A DNA stretch of 64,000 nt, from contig CM038711.1 in the NCBI GenBank assembly GCA_021613375.1, positions 22,935,723 to 22,999,722 on the forward strand. The letters are read 5' to 3'. The notes below the pieces were generated by a model. The model had not been told where the DNA came from. It saw only the letters and a list, made by a program, of their open reading frames with translations, and did not search any database. Origin of the DNA: Megaleporinus macrocephalus (lineage: Eukaryota > Chordata > Actinopteri > Characiformes > Anostomidae). The position numbers and the translations under genes were made by a program. Of the stretch, positions 1-9,897 are shown piece after piece. Every line of letters begins with the position of its first letter. The first letter of the stretch is position 1.

Positions 1-553
1 TGAACCCCTACCGAGCCTGCACAGCTTTCTCCCGCCGTTGGTGTGTGCACGCAACGTCTGGCAGAGAAACGTGTGCTGTTAATATTAGTTAAAATTGGTT
101 TATATTAGTTCTTCTAAGCATAAAATCACCTATGTTGCAGTATTTTTGAGCTTTATCTCAAGCTCAGTTCGCCCTGACATCGGTTCAGGTGTGAAGAGAA
201 GAAACTCCGGTAAGTTCGGTTGATTGTAAGAAGTGAAATAATGTGGATTAAAGTGTAAATACATATGTGTGAGGTGCCCAAAGCGTTTATGAGTTGAATA
301 CAATTGTGTGGAATAAAAACAACCGGAGTATAATGAGTACATATGATGATTAAGAGAGTCACGCAGCTATTAACTGGTGTGTTAACATGCCTGTGAGCAT
401 TAGCTCGTATTAGCGTCGTAGTTACGATCATTAATATTGGTCTACCCTTTATTTTGAGTTAATTATGCTTCGAGTACAGTGTGTTGAACGAAGTGCTGCA
501 TTGCACAGGTTGTTTTAAAGACGGGTTGAAACCTCGAGCTTTCCGAGTCCACG
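1..553. other. AT-rich non-coding stretch with one splice-donor-like site
   Basis: No coding frame is convincing here. The clearest signal is a strong donor-like site, CTCCG followed by GTAAGT, with the GT at 210-211 on the + strand. The 60 bases before it are open in one frame but have no recognisable protein content. It could be a non-coding first exon, an old transposon exon, or chance. Confidence 0.3.
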
Positions 554-621
554 ATGGCGAGCCAAGAGAAAACTACAGTTCCCAGCAGGCTGTGCGAGTG
601 ACGTCGGCTGCGCATGCGTCA
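554..621. promoter_or_regulatory. Candidate CpG promoter: ATGGCG, ZNF143-type, CRE-like and NRF1-like motifs
   Basis: Four housekeeping-promoter motifs lie within 70 bases: ATGGCG at 554-559 (YY1-like core), ACTACAGTTCCCAGCAGGC at 572-590 (close to the ZNF143/THAP11 motif ACTACAATTCCCAGCATGC), TGACGTCG at 599-606 (CRE with one mismatch) and TGCGCATGCG at 609-618 (NRF1 half-site pair). CpGs are dense here and scarce around it. ZNF143 and NRF1 sites typically sit within 100 bases of a start site and such promoters are often bidirectional, so direction is open. The candidate gene starting at 1472 lies downstream on the + strand. A 15-codon frame begins at the ATG at 554 in a good start context and could be an upstream frame. 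The motif cluster is seen; promoter function is inferred. Confidence 0.55.
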
Positions 622-1471
622 GGCCAACACAACCGAACGACACGCAGATAAGAGGAGACATGCACTGATCACCACCTACACACATAAGAAATAAGTCCAC
701 CCGGGTAGTGAAGAACACTTTCAGACATTAAAAAAGCAGAATGAAAAGGAGGAACATTGAGGAAAAAACATTAAAAAAGAATAACAGCGAATACAAGACA
801 CAAGTGTTAAAATGGACTTGTTCTGATTGTTAAACAAGTGCTGTTGTGTAAAAACTAGTTTTAATTTTTGCGTCAAGGTACTGTTAACTGTGGGAAACAA
901 GAACTTTGTACTATTTTTTCCTTATATGTTGTTGCAAAGCACTTACTTGCTTTGTTGACTAAAAAAGCTCTATTTGCTATTTCTGTTTTATTTTTTTTCT
1001 TCTTCTCGAGCCAAGAGAGAGAGAGAGAGAGAGCTATTTCATTTGTATTTTTCCTCATTTTTATATCGACTGAGACTGCTCTTTTCACTTTTCTTGCATT
1101 TATACTTGACATTGCACATACATATCTATCTCACAAATTATTTGAAGGACTCAGATCTTTTTTTATTAGTCGATAAATACATAGTTGTAACTTCAGAGCC
1201 ATTGCATTCTGTGTTTTGCATTTCAGTCAAAGCTCTCCTTATCGAACCTAGTGTGATTTTTGAAACGTTGTGGCAGCTAAGGTCTCGCTATAAGCATTAC
1301 GTGTCATTCTTATTTTGAGCTGCAGTAGTAGCACTTATTGCGAGCCACGCTGTGCTGTGTTTTATAAATCACATAATTGCAACAAGTGAAGTTCTGCAGC
1401 CAATCAGGGGAAGCTTTAATCCCGTTCAACTAAAAAGATGTATGCTGTAGTAAATAAAAAAGAACTGCGAC
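622..1471. other. Non-coding, with (GA)n tract and TATA/CCAAT-like signals near its end
   Basis: A pure (AG)10 tract occupies 1014-1033. TATAAA at 1363-1368 and the NF-Y-type box CCAATCAG at 1400-1407 lie 65-110 bases before the ATG at 1472; a second promoter there is possible, although CCAAT downstream of TATA is not the usual order. CTGCAG just before the CCAAT box (ending 1399) could also serve as a splice acceptor for a 5' UTR exon. No coding frame in this stretch is supported. Confidence 0.3.
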
Positions 1472-1554
1472 ATGCAGGACATGTGGATCAGGATCACAGA
1501 TGGAGCTGCAACCACTTCAAACTTTGTTCGACTTTTGAGGCTGCACAAAGAACA
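1472..1554 (+). CDS. Candidate coding exon 1 of an unrecognised small coiled-coil gene
   Basis: The frame begins at ATG 1472, after an in-frame TAA at 1451-1453, and runs 27 codons plus two bases to a consensus donor GTAAGT at 1555-1560. The first residues are MQDMWIRITDGAATTSNF, then a basic helix-like segment with V-R-L-L-R-L-H-K-E. An ATG in the same frame follows three codons later (1481). The exon ends after two bases of a codon (CA). That is exactly what the exon candidate at about 11228 needs, giving a histidine across the junction. CCAATCAG lies about 70 bases upstream and a motif-rich promoter about 0.9 kb upstream. I do not recognise the protein. Support is structural only: start, donor and phase. 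The exon is short, so chance cannot be excluded. Confidence 0.4.
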
Positions 1555-1560
1555 GTAAGT

Positions 1561-1947
1561 CTCTGCTATGAATATTTCACATATAGCAGTTAGCTAGCTA
1601 GCTGGCTAACAAGCTAACAAACTTAGCGACATAATAATAAATAACAGCTAAGGTGAATGAAGCTCTCTCCCTCTGTTCATCCCTCCTACCGTTCCCATTC
1701 TACCGTTCACTGTGAATTTTACTAAAAAAATTAAAGCATTTAGGAACTGGCATCTCAGACAGGAAGTGTTCAAGTAGTGCAGAAAAGTGCCAAACACTAA
1801 TCAGCACATGCAGAGCTACTGCAGAGTTCACACATGCTGTTAGAACTGAATAATCAGGTCCATATATTAATGCTTATGGGTTTAGAATGTGATGTCATTA
1901 AAATTCCTGTAGGTGTGATGTGTACTAATACTTCTATACAGTGCATT
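1561..1947. other. Intron-like sequence, nothing recognised
   Basis: AT-rich sequence after the exon 1 donor, with runs of TAGCTAGC and GCTAAC-type text around 1590-1620. No gene or repeat family is identifiable. Confidence 0.3.
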
Positions 1948-2010
1948 GTTTCTCAACTTTGGCCTTCGAGGCCCACTGCTTCACATTTTAGTGTTTTTTC
2001 TGCTTTAACA
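1948..2010. repeat. Dispersed fish repeat fragment
   Basis: The text from TGTTTCTCAACTTTGGCC through the GAGGCCCACTGCTTCACATT region resembles a widespread teleost interspersed repeat of the type 'tctcaac..ggtcctcgaggcccactgc'. Recognition is from memory of that pattern; class not assigned. Confidence 0.35.
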
Positions 2011-2207
2011 GCTATTTTAACTGGTAATGGACTGGTAATGAGGTGATTGGTGATTAAAACAGCTTGAAATGATCTAATTTTATATGCAAGTTATTTTTGT
2101 TATAATACAAAGTTTAAAAACGTTAATGTTATATTAATGTCAGTTTAATATACTACTCATCAGCTGCATCAGTTGTGTTGAACACTGAAATGATGTTACA
2201 TCTGGTG

Positions 2208-2335
2208 ACTTGACTAGGACTCGAAGTTTAAGAGACTTGACTCGAGACTTCCTTGTATTGACTTGGGACTTGACTTGGGACTTGATTGTCAAGACTTGAG
2301 ACTTACTTGTTGCTTGCAACTTAGTGACTTGGTCC
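2208..2335. repeat. Degenerate (GACTTGGGACTT)n-type tandem repeat
   Basis: GACTTG recurs about ten times with variants such as GACTTGGGACTTGACTTGGG and AGACTTGAGACTTACTTG. Repeats of this text are scattered in fish genomes. The copy is too diverged for a fixed unit. Confidence 0.55.
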
Positions 2336-2880
2336 CATGTCTGCTCATAAGTGTATTTAAATACTTCTTGGGACTAAAAGTAAACTTTAAGTATAAACAT
2401 AAACAAGTTTACTTTCATAAGCAAGTTAAAATAATGCCATATTGGTGGGTGTATAGCAAAGAGATTCACAACCTGCTCCCAAAGGTAAAGCGAACAGCGG
2501 CTCTGTCCTAAGACACTCTTGTATCTTGTATGTTCTGTTGTAGTTTATTAATCCACTTAACACTTGACCCTTTTCCAAACATGCCTTGAGAACTAATATG
2601 CAAATGACCACTAAGATGTACCTATAGCTTGCACATAATTCTACTACAGCCTCTTTGACTTTACAACCATTATGTCCAAATTAATTAACCAATTTAGTCA
2701 GGTCCTTTTTTCACCAACTAGATAGGCCTCGATTACACAATACTACCAAGATACCAAGAAGGTGAAGCCTAGGACAACTGAGAGAAGGAAACTGGACAGC
2801 TTTGGTGACAAACACTAATTGACACATGATGCATTGCGTCAAATAATTTGCTTCCTTAGGTATAAGTATTGTTGAAATTG

Positions 2881-3434
2881 GGTGTGTCTCAAAACCTAGT
2901 GAGCTGCCTACATAGACAGTGTTTTACGTCATACTATGCACGCTCCTGACACATATTCTGTCCCAATTCTTAGATACCTGAAACATGCTGTCTACTAAGG
3001 CACTTATTTTGCCCTGAATTTAAGGAAGCATCGTATGCTTCCTCAGCCGCTTGGGCTATCCTATGATTCAACGCAGGCAGAACTTTTTCCCAACATGTCG
3101 GACAAAAGCGGAGCTACTAGCAGAGAAGTTATCTTCAAATGTAAGTTATTCCGATTCTCTCTGGTGTTTAAATGTGTTTCCGGTCGTACTACCACACAAA
3201 ACAGATAGCGGATTTTTAAGCCTCGGGTTATTGTTTTGGATAGCCGGCCGGTAGCAACTAGCTAAAACATCGGCCGTGTAAAGTGGGCAGGAACAAGCCG
3301 TGACGCAGCTGCTCTCTAATTAGAGCGTCTCAGTATCTGTTTTATGAGGAGAGATGTCAGACAGAACGCTGCTACTTAAACAGATGCCTACCTAGACAGT
3401 GCCTACTTAGACTCACTAGGTTTTGAGACAGACC
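2881..3434 (+). mobile_element. Non-autonomous DNA transposon (MITE) with 23-bp inverted ends and a captured or residual first exon
   Basis: The left end reads GGTGTGTCTCAAAACCTAGT (from 2881) and the right end is its inverted match ending at 3434, with one mismatch in 23 bases. The next 20 bases are also related inverted text (TAGGCA..ACTGTCTA type). Inside, a MITE-sized body of 554 bp carries a CpG-rich leader and a short ATG exon with a donor (3095-3140). No clear target duplication is visible, so the superfamily is uncertain: PIF/Harbinger is favoured because of the Myb/SANT-like start of the internal exon, hAT is the alternative. Confidence 0.7.
3095..3140 (+). pseudogene. First exon of a Myb/SANT-like transposon protein, remnant
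   Basis: ATG at 3095 opens 15 codons, MSDKSGATSREVIFK, followed after one further base by a perfect donor GTAAGT at 3141. The ending S-R-E-V-I-F-K is the usual lead-in to the tryptophan of fish Myb/SANT-like DNA-binding proteins encoded by or derived from Harbinger-type elements. No second exon follows within the element, so this is a leftover of an autonomous parent. The exon and donor are seen; the family is inferred from recall. Confidence 0.45.
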
Positions 3435-3911
3435 TATAGTATTGATACTGGTACTGCTTATGGATACTAATACTTTCTAGTACTTTTATTGATACTACTC
3501 CTTATAATTTGCTGCAATAAACATGAAAACATGAAGGCATGAAAAGTGGTAAAAAGATTCAAAATGAAAAAAGTGAAAAGGAAGTGAACTTCCTACTGTT
3601 GAAAATATTTAAAACCATAAGCAATTCAAAATCAGTTATCCCTGGTTGTCATGTCAGCTCACACTAGGTACAAATTAACAATTTATGCTATGCTAGCTAC
3701 CGTATTTCAATTCAGTACAGATTCAGCTCTCAACTCTCAACTATGAGGCTTCGTATCCTCCAACTATTTGTTCAAACATTCTCAATCCACCTTAAATGGT
3801 ACAGCAGTTATTAGTACCTGAGGTTTTTTAAGCTATCAAAATTATTTATCTAGAATTTTATGTACAAGTAGGACATTTTGACAAGGTCAAGTCAAGACTA
3901 GATGCTGTTAT
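3435..3911. other. AT-rich, with one short dispersed palindrome-family fragment
   Basis: CCACCTTAAATGGTACAGCA at 3787-3806 belongs to the same dispersed family as the palindrome at 63810-63882. The rest, including TACTGATACT-like text at 3440-3500, is not classified. Confidence 0.35.
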
Positions 3912-4832
3912 TAGTGATGGACCGATCAGCGTTTTTGAGGATCAACTTTCAACGCGACCGGCCAATAGCCGATACAGATAGAAGGCGGGGTATATGCCAC
4001 TGCAGGGCTACATTAAGTTATTAGCGCAAGCAAGTCATGAAACATGGTCTAAACTGGTTTATTACCGTTCTTAACAAGCTTATGTGAAACAGCATAATAT
4101 TTTAAACAAAATTAGCAATAAATAAACAAAGTAAATCATACAAATATCGCCAATACTGCAATCATTCAATTTAGACCCTTAATTTAAAACAAAAAAAGCT
4201 AATTAAATAAATGCAGTCAAAACTGCAGTCCTTAAACACAGACTGTGTGTTATTTTAAACCAAAAACTTCAATCATTAAATGTAGATCTTGAATTGTTGC
4301 TGTTGTACTGTTTGTACTGGTCAGATCTGGTCTGTACGGTGTTCTGGGTTATCTGTTTTGTGCTAGCTGCGTGTGCTAGCTCTGCTGTTTACTGATACTC
4401 ACTGTATTCAGCCGCGGGTGTACTCTAAAAACCGTATCAGATTAGTAGCGTTAAATGTCTTTGTCTTCGTTCTTCAACGAGACACGGTTAATTTTACAGA
4501 TTTTTTAAAAACGCTCTGGATTAGTCTGTGTCACATACGGCAACAAGCTGCCAGACGAACGCAAACGCAAAGGAAAACTGTTTTTGCGAGGCTGCTGCTT
4601 TAGTCAGTCTGTGGAAAATGAAAGGGTATGTGTTTCCACCTAGCGGTTCAGATAGAAATTGCAAGGACCTGGCCGGAGGGGTTTTCAACGAAACGCTAGC
4701 TGGAAATAGGGAAATTAGGCTCAATTGTTTAATGCCTCTCAGGATCGACTAAATTGGAGAAATTTTGATCGCATATTTTAAATTAAAAAAGGGCTGATAC
4801 CAATACATAGCCAATCGATCTTTCCATCTCTA
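3912..4832. mobile_element. Non-autonomous hAT-type element
   Basis: Left end TAGTGATGGACCGATCAGCG and right end, read inverted, TAGAGATGGAAAGATCGATT form an imperfect terminal inverted repeat of about 16 bases. The flanks carry GCTGTTAT (3904-3911) and GCTGTATT (4833-4840), an 8-bp duplication that differs by one small shift. Length is 921 bp with no transposase frame. An 8-bp duplication and 'GATGGACCGAT'-type ends fit hAT elements of fish. The interior is AT-rich and has no coding support. Confidence 0.6.
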
Positions 4833-4840
4833 GCTGTATT

Positions 4841-4900
4841 GTCATTCCATCTGTGTAGAAGTACACAGTGGAGTGAAATTACATTCATTCAAGAACAACA
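4841..4900. repeat. LINE-tail-like fragment
   Basis: TTGTCATTCCATCTGTGTAG followed by AAGTACACAGTGGAGTGAAA matches the style of a common fish LINE or SINE 3' tail ('attgtcattc..gtgaaattac'). It abuts the hAT element on its left. Class not assigned. Confidence 0.3.
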
Positions 4901-6809
4901 TGGAGCAACATGGAACAAAGAGTACAAAGTGCAAACATGCAGAAATAAGTGTGCAACAGAAAATTAAACTAGAACAATACAATAAATATGTAGCACAATT
5001 AATCACAACACTAGGGGGTTGCACAGCAATGCAGCAGCCGTTTTGCTAAAGCAAACACAATGTATAGCTTTACATTTATAGAGTGTTCTATTTGTGAGTT
5101 TGATGAAGCTGTTGATGTTATCTTCACATATACCTACCGATTTACATATTTTGCATTTAGCTGTATGATCAGTAAATTTAGTAAAATGAGCCCACACATC
5201 TTTTCTCAATACCTACCTCTGGTCTTCCCATCCAGGGAGGGAGAGGATTTGTGTCCACAGATGGCTGTTGCATCGCTGTGCATCAAACATGCAACCTCCC
5301 ATCAAAAGGGCCAATGCTTTTTGACAGTTTGGACCACTTGGGAGCGCCAGCATAGATGAATTCACACCATGCAGCCTGCTTTCCATATATGGACTGTATA
5401 CATAATAAATCAAATTAAAGAAAATTATTTATTTTTTCCATACTATGACCCCTGTATGAAGACACATATTATCCATCTGCCTCCCTCGTAACAAACATAC
5501 CAGGAAATGATAAGTCTAATTTAAAGAGTAAAATGTAACGTCCCATGTAATCTCACCAGTATGTGAACAGAAAAATGATAATATTTGAATACATTTGGAT
5601 TACAAGTGAATTCTTTGATGAATTATGGGTATGATTTATTTAGTCCAAACATGGTTTCTGTGGAAAATATAAAACACATCCTGTCTGCAGTGGTCTAGCA
5701 GCCCGAGCAGTCTAGAGAAAAAGTTTAAACAAGAACCTTTAATGACCAACAAGAAGTGCATTGTTTCGTGGTCAGGATGCAGGCTGAATAAAGGAATAGC
5801 TGATGCAAGTTTGCAAGACTTTACACTATACACTACACTGTTCCAGAACACAGCCATTCTTTTTGGTGCACAAAAGGATTATTAGATTCCTTATGCTGTC
5901 TTATTGCCTTTTCAGCATGTTTGATTCCAGATGTACATCTACATCCACACAGAACGAACCCTCACTTATGCAGTGCAGTCACTTCCTGGTAGGAAGTTAG
6001 TCTGAACGTCTGAATATCTTTGCTTATTTATCATTGATCTTATCTACACATACTTTGCTGTAAGACAGACTGATGTTTCTCACTTCTGGGCCAAATGACA
6101 CTCATACCCTTTAGATTATTTAGACCACCAGGCTCATGTACTTCACCTTCTCAGAACCCTATGAGCATTTGATTTCTTATCATAATCTGGTTCCCTGAAA
6201 AAATATATATATTTTTAGATTTCTGTTTCTCCCTTTTTCTCATGCTGTGTTTCCTGCTGCATCCAATCTTACATGGTCCAAATATTACTTACTAATCAAC
6301 TAGCATCTCATTTTAGAGATAAAACACTTTTTTATTATTTCATCTTTTAAATAAAAGAGTGAATACACACATCTAGGACTATTTTTATACAGACCACCAT
6401 CCTCATGCTTTGTTCATCCTATCATTTGGATTCTTTAGAAAATATTAATTCATTTGAATCTATCTAGCCTATGTTGAAACATGTGCAGTTCAAATAACTG
6501 TTAATACATTTTTATTTGTTTGTATTAGTGTTTGTGATATATAATACAAAGACTTCATAAATCATATATGTTCACTACCAGTACAGCATAATAATCTATG
6601 AAGATTTAATGGTATGTTATGTCAGAGCTTATTTGACCTGCCTTGCGATTTTTGTCTGGGATGAAGAGGGCCTAACGTAATTAGCTAGTTGTTCAAGATG
6701 GCGCAGTATAAATATAGGATAACAACATCCATCTTTATCAGCTGTCAGATAAAGAAAGATCTGAATCATTTAAAACATTTCTTTGCTTACTGTGTATCAA
6801 AGAAACCCG
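4901..6809. other. Long non-coding stretch, nothing recognised
   Basis: Roughly 1.9 kb of AT-rich sequence. Open frames here are short, lack codon structure, and overlap each other on both strands. No repeat family or RNA gene is seen. Confidence 0.4.
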
Positions 6810-7010
6810 TGTCGTGTTCCATGTGCTTCTGTTTATTTGGTTGTTTGCTCCTCCATGTCTTCACCATATTGTCATGCCCCTCACCTAAGACTAGTTTGTG
6901 GCTCCTCCCTCTCCCACGTGTTCCTAGTTTCCTGGGTGCTCATATACCTCTCGTTTGCTCCCTGTGTTTGTCTGGCATTGATGTTTATGATGCTATCATA
7001 CAGGGACTGA
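6810..7010 (+). mobile_element. Diverged LTR fragment related to the LTRs of the adjacent element
   Basis: CCATGTGCTTCTGTTTATTT, then a segment with GTTTGCTCCTCC, CCCCTCACCTA and CTCCTCCCTCTCCCACGTGT, parallels in order the 5' LTR at 7188-7521 (CCATGTGGTTCTGTTTATG, GTGCTCCTTG, CCCCTCACCTGC, CTCCTCCC). The 3' boundary cannot be placed, so it is read as an older truncated copy. Confidence 0.4.
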
Positions 7011-7187
7011 TGTTGTACGCTATGTTTGCCAACTTTTCTCATAGATGTCTTTGATGTAGTGCTCACTGCTTGCATGATCATATTCCATATTCAGTAAATA
7101 TTAGAGGTGACCTAAGAATTAGTAATAAGTAAGAGTAATATGTTTGCAAGCTGTTGACGAATCTGGTGATAGAGGTGACTACTGGTA

Positions 7188-7521
7188 TGTCACACTTCAC
7201 CCTGTCTTGCCTGTCTGTCTTTATTTACCTTGTCAATGCCATGTGGTTCTGTTTATGTTTTATTCATGTGCTCCTTGTCTCTGCCCCTCACCTGCTCTGT
7301 GTTTAAGTCTCCTCCCATTCACCAGGTGTCTCTCCATTTATGCCCTCTGTTTGTTCTTGTCTTGGTCAGTTGTTGTTGATGTATGTGGCTTAATGCGTTG
7401 CTGTAATGTTTGCTCCTGTTTTTGTTTAGTTCCTGCTTTGTTATTGGTGATTCCTGTTTGATATGTTAAGTAAACTCTCCCTGTAAGTGTATCCGTAAAC
7501 CTTGCGTGCAGCTTCATTACA
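7188..7521 (+). repeat. 5' LTR
   Basis: Begins TGTCACAC, ends TTACA, 334 bp. It shares ordered blocks with the 3' LTR: GTGCTCCTT, TGTCTCTGCCC, CACCTGCT, TCTCCTCCC, CTTGTCTTGGTC. The many differences suggest an old insertion. Confidence 0.7.
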
Positions 7522-7551
7522 AAAAGACCGATAATCAAGGATATAGCAGGT

Positions 7552-7893
7552 ATGTCTGAAATTGATGAGGGCTATCTCCTCCCATGGGAACTTTCTGCCT
7601 TACTTAAGGCAGAAGAACCTGCTCACATAGCAGATGGGTTGGCCACTAGGGATGCAGGCAGCTTGACTAAAAAGGCTAAGCGGCGTAGCAAACAGCGTAG
7701 GCGGGCTTTACCCCTCCCAGCGGCAGAGAAGTTTGGTGATGGTCAGCTATGTTGGCGTTGCTCGGACAAGGCCTGCGGGTGCAGCGCTGTTGGCTGGTGT
7801 TTCCACAGCACCACCTGGGGTCCCAGGAGGCTTGTACAGGGTGGCTGCTGTCATGCTGGTGCCACCTGGTGCTGTGTAGACCTCATGCAATAA
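7552..7893 (+). pseudogene. Internal open frame of the LTR element, first part
   Basis: ATG at 7552 opens 113 codons starting MSEIDEGYLLPWELSALLKA. Residues 42-56 form a strongly basic patch (KKAKRRSKQRRRALP). No zinc knuckle, protease or capsid motif is recognised. The frame loses meaning after about residue 75; the protein-like text continues in another frame from about 7910, which implies at least one frameshift. It may be the remnant of an accessory or gag-position protein of the parent element; function unknown. Confidence 0.4.
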
Positions 7894-7909
7894 GGCTCCT
7901 GTCCCAAAA

Positions 7910-8410
7910 GCCCTGTCTGACTCCGTTGACGTTGCTGCAGTACCTGCAGCCGAGGACGTCACTGCAACCCCAGTGCCTCTGACGGTTCCTGTCCCTGCAC
8001 CCCAGGCTGTTCCCTGGTGTGGTCCTTGCCCTGATACTACTCCTGCTCCTTGTCCTCACTGTGCTCCTGCCCCTGTTACAGGTCTTCGCCGTGCTCCTTC
8101 TCCTGGTCTTCGTCCTGCCCCTGCTCTTTGCCCTGCTCTGTCTCCTCGTTCTGTGTCTGTCGTGCCCCCAGTTTCTAGTGTTGTGTCTATCCCTGTTACT
8201 CTAATTGTTTTGGTTCCCGTCACTGTCTACGTTCCTGTCCCTGTTTCCTTTGGTCTCTTTGTTCTTGTGAGTTTGCCTGTCCCCGTCCCAGTAACCATTT
8301 CTGTTCCTGTCCCCTTGTCGTCATTGTTCTCAGGTTCCGTCTCCTGTCCGTTTCCCCTTCCAGTGTTCTGTTTAGTTCTTGTTAGTCTTGTTCCCTGGCT
8401 CCTCCCCTAG
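7910..8410 (+). pseudogene. Val/Ala/Pro-rich internal reading frame of the LTR element, second part
   Basis: From about 7910 one frame reads S-D-S-V-D-V-A-A-V-P-A-A-E-D, then goes into a long stretch dominated by PVP, PAP and VPV repeats to the stop near 8410. The composition is repetitive (GTTCCTGTCCCTGT-type DNA), so the open frame may partly follow from the repeat itself. It lies in a different frame from the basic N-terminal part at 7552. Similar P/V-rich tails occur in the interiors of short fish LTR elements, in my recollection. No enzyme domain. Confidence 0.4.
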
Positions 8411-8471
8411 GCCAGTTCCCGTGGAGTGTTCCTTTTTGTGCTTTGGGAGCTGCGCATAGGGGATGGGCTTC

Positions 8472-8827
8472 TGTCACGGTTTGCCCTGTTCCCTTCTCCC
8501 GTCTGTCTTTGTTTTAATTTCCCGCTCCTAGCCATGTGTTCATGTTTTTGTTTTGGTTCTGTGCTCCTTCTTGTCTCTGCCCTCATGGTACGCCTCTCAC
8601 CTGCTTCGAGTTAGTGTCTCCTCCCTGTCTCAGGTGTTCCTAGTTCCTCTTGTATATTTAAACTTCCTGTTTTTCTCCTGTCTTGGTCGGTTATTGTTTG
8701 TCTGCGTGTTTTTGTGGTTGTGGTGTTTCTCCGTGTTCGGTGTCTTGATCCTGTGCAAGTTTGGCCTTTAAATAAAGAACTTGCGTTTATATCCGCGGCT
8801 CGTCTATGCCTGCTCGCGCACATCACA
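8472..8827 (+). repeat. 3' LTR
   Basis: Begins TGTCACGG directly after the purine-rich tract and ends ATCACA before the TGGTA duplication. It contains TATTTAAA (about 8654-8661) and AATAAA (about 8771-8776), usual places for an LTR promoter and poly(A) signal. It is 356 bp against 334 bp for the 5' copy. Confidence 0.7.
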
Positions 8828-8931
8828 TGGTACATGAATGTGCAAAAGAACCAGATATCTCAGCTGATTCGTAACATTGGGTCACCTGTGGATCCATTGC
8901 TGGCACGTGCTAATAATTAGCCGTGTCAGAA

Positions 8932-9000
8932 ATGTATCATCGCTGTCCAAAGAAAAACATGTATCTTCAAAATGCCAACTTTATTGTCTTGTTAACTCCA
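8932..9000. repeat. Fragment of a dispersed palindromic MITE
   Basis: TATCATCGCTGTCCAAAGAA followed by AAACATGTATCTTCAAAATG parallels the end of the fuller copy at 43170-43408 (ATCGTCACTGTCCAATGAAA, ...AGTATCTCCAAAATTGC). One end only. Confidence 0.5.
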
Positions 9001-9516
9001 TAGAACACGTTGATCTCTGAGCAGCTGAAACCGCTTAGAGCTGATTAGTCCAAGCATGACCCATCAGTATGAAACTTTATTAGCCAGTTCAGGCTTTTAA
9101 CTGACAGACCACATGATTGTCAGTTAGAGTTTTAATATTAACCACTATTTATGATTTTTGTTAATGAAGTCTTGGAAGAAGCTTTTATCTTTTGATAAAC
9201 AACTGATTTTTTAACAAATAAGGTAAATAAGTCCAATGAGAGCAGTTTTTTTAACTAAACTGCATTGAATTCATTGAACTGGCTTATTCTACACTGATTA
9301 TTTGTTCCTCTGAGATTCAGTCTAGGAGCTTTGTGTCTTAATGTGTATGGTTATCTGATATCAATAGCCGTTTTTATGAGCCACAATATTTAGTTCACCT
9401 GCAACCTATAATTCTGTTTTTTGTGTTTTGTGTGTATTTAGTTAAACACAAATCCAAAAGTACCAAAGTAATCATAACGTTACTTTATAGTAATCTTTTG
9501 AATAAGGTTACAATTA
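9001..9516. other. Non-coding, nothing recognised
   Basis: AT-rich stretch before the Tc1 element; TA at 9515-9516 is its left target site. Confidence 0.35.
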
Positions 9517-9705
9517 CAGTGCCTCTGGAAAGTATTCACAGTGCTTCACTTTTTCCACATTTTGTCATCTTATAGCCTTTCCAAAATGGATTAAATTCAT
9601 TTTCCCCTCAAAATTCCACACACAAAACCCCATAATGACAAAGTGAAAAAAGTTAGTTTGATTTTTTGCAAGTTTATTAAAAATAAAAAACAAAAAAACT
9701 TTTGC

Positions 9706-9897
9706 TCAATACCTTGTTGAAACACCTTTGGCAGCAATTACAGCCTCAAGTCTTTTTGAGTATGATGCTACAAGCTTGGCACACCTATTTTTGGGCAGCT
9801 TCTCCCATTCTTCTTTGCTAGACCTCTCAAGCTCCACCAGGTTGGTGCACAGCCATTTTAAGATCTCTCCAGAGATGTTAAGTGGGCTGTATTGCAT
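9706..9897 (-). pseudogene. Tc1 transposase, C-terminal remnant
   Basis: The minus-strand frame ends with R-C-A-K-L-V-A-S-Y-S-K-R-L-E-A-V-I-A-A-K-G, the usual C-terminus of this Tc1 family, and includes K-E-E-W-E-K-L-P-K. The first six residues are junction text from the internal deletion. It lacks the catalytic aspartates; the last catalytic glutamate region is not clearly preserved either. Confidence 0.8.

Larger units (their letters stand above)
7188..8827 (+). mobile_element. Complete non-autonomous LTR retrotransposon
   Basis: Two related LTRs bound a 950-bp interior and the whole is flanked by the perfect 5-bp duplication TGGTA (7183-7187 and 8828-8832). The 5' LTR (7188-7521) starts TGTCACAC and ends TTACA. 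The 3' LTR (8472-8827) starts TGTCACGG and ends ATCACA, preceded by a purine-rich tract at about 8457-8468. The bases right after the 5' LTR (7522-7540, AAAAGACCGATAATCAAGG) sit where a primer-binding site belongs; I cannot assign the tRNA. No protease, reverse transcriptase, RNase H or integrase frame exists in 950 bp, so it must have been mobilised by a partner element. A 5-bp duplication fits Ty3/gypsy or retrovirus-like integrases. Confidence 0.8.
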
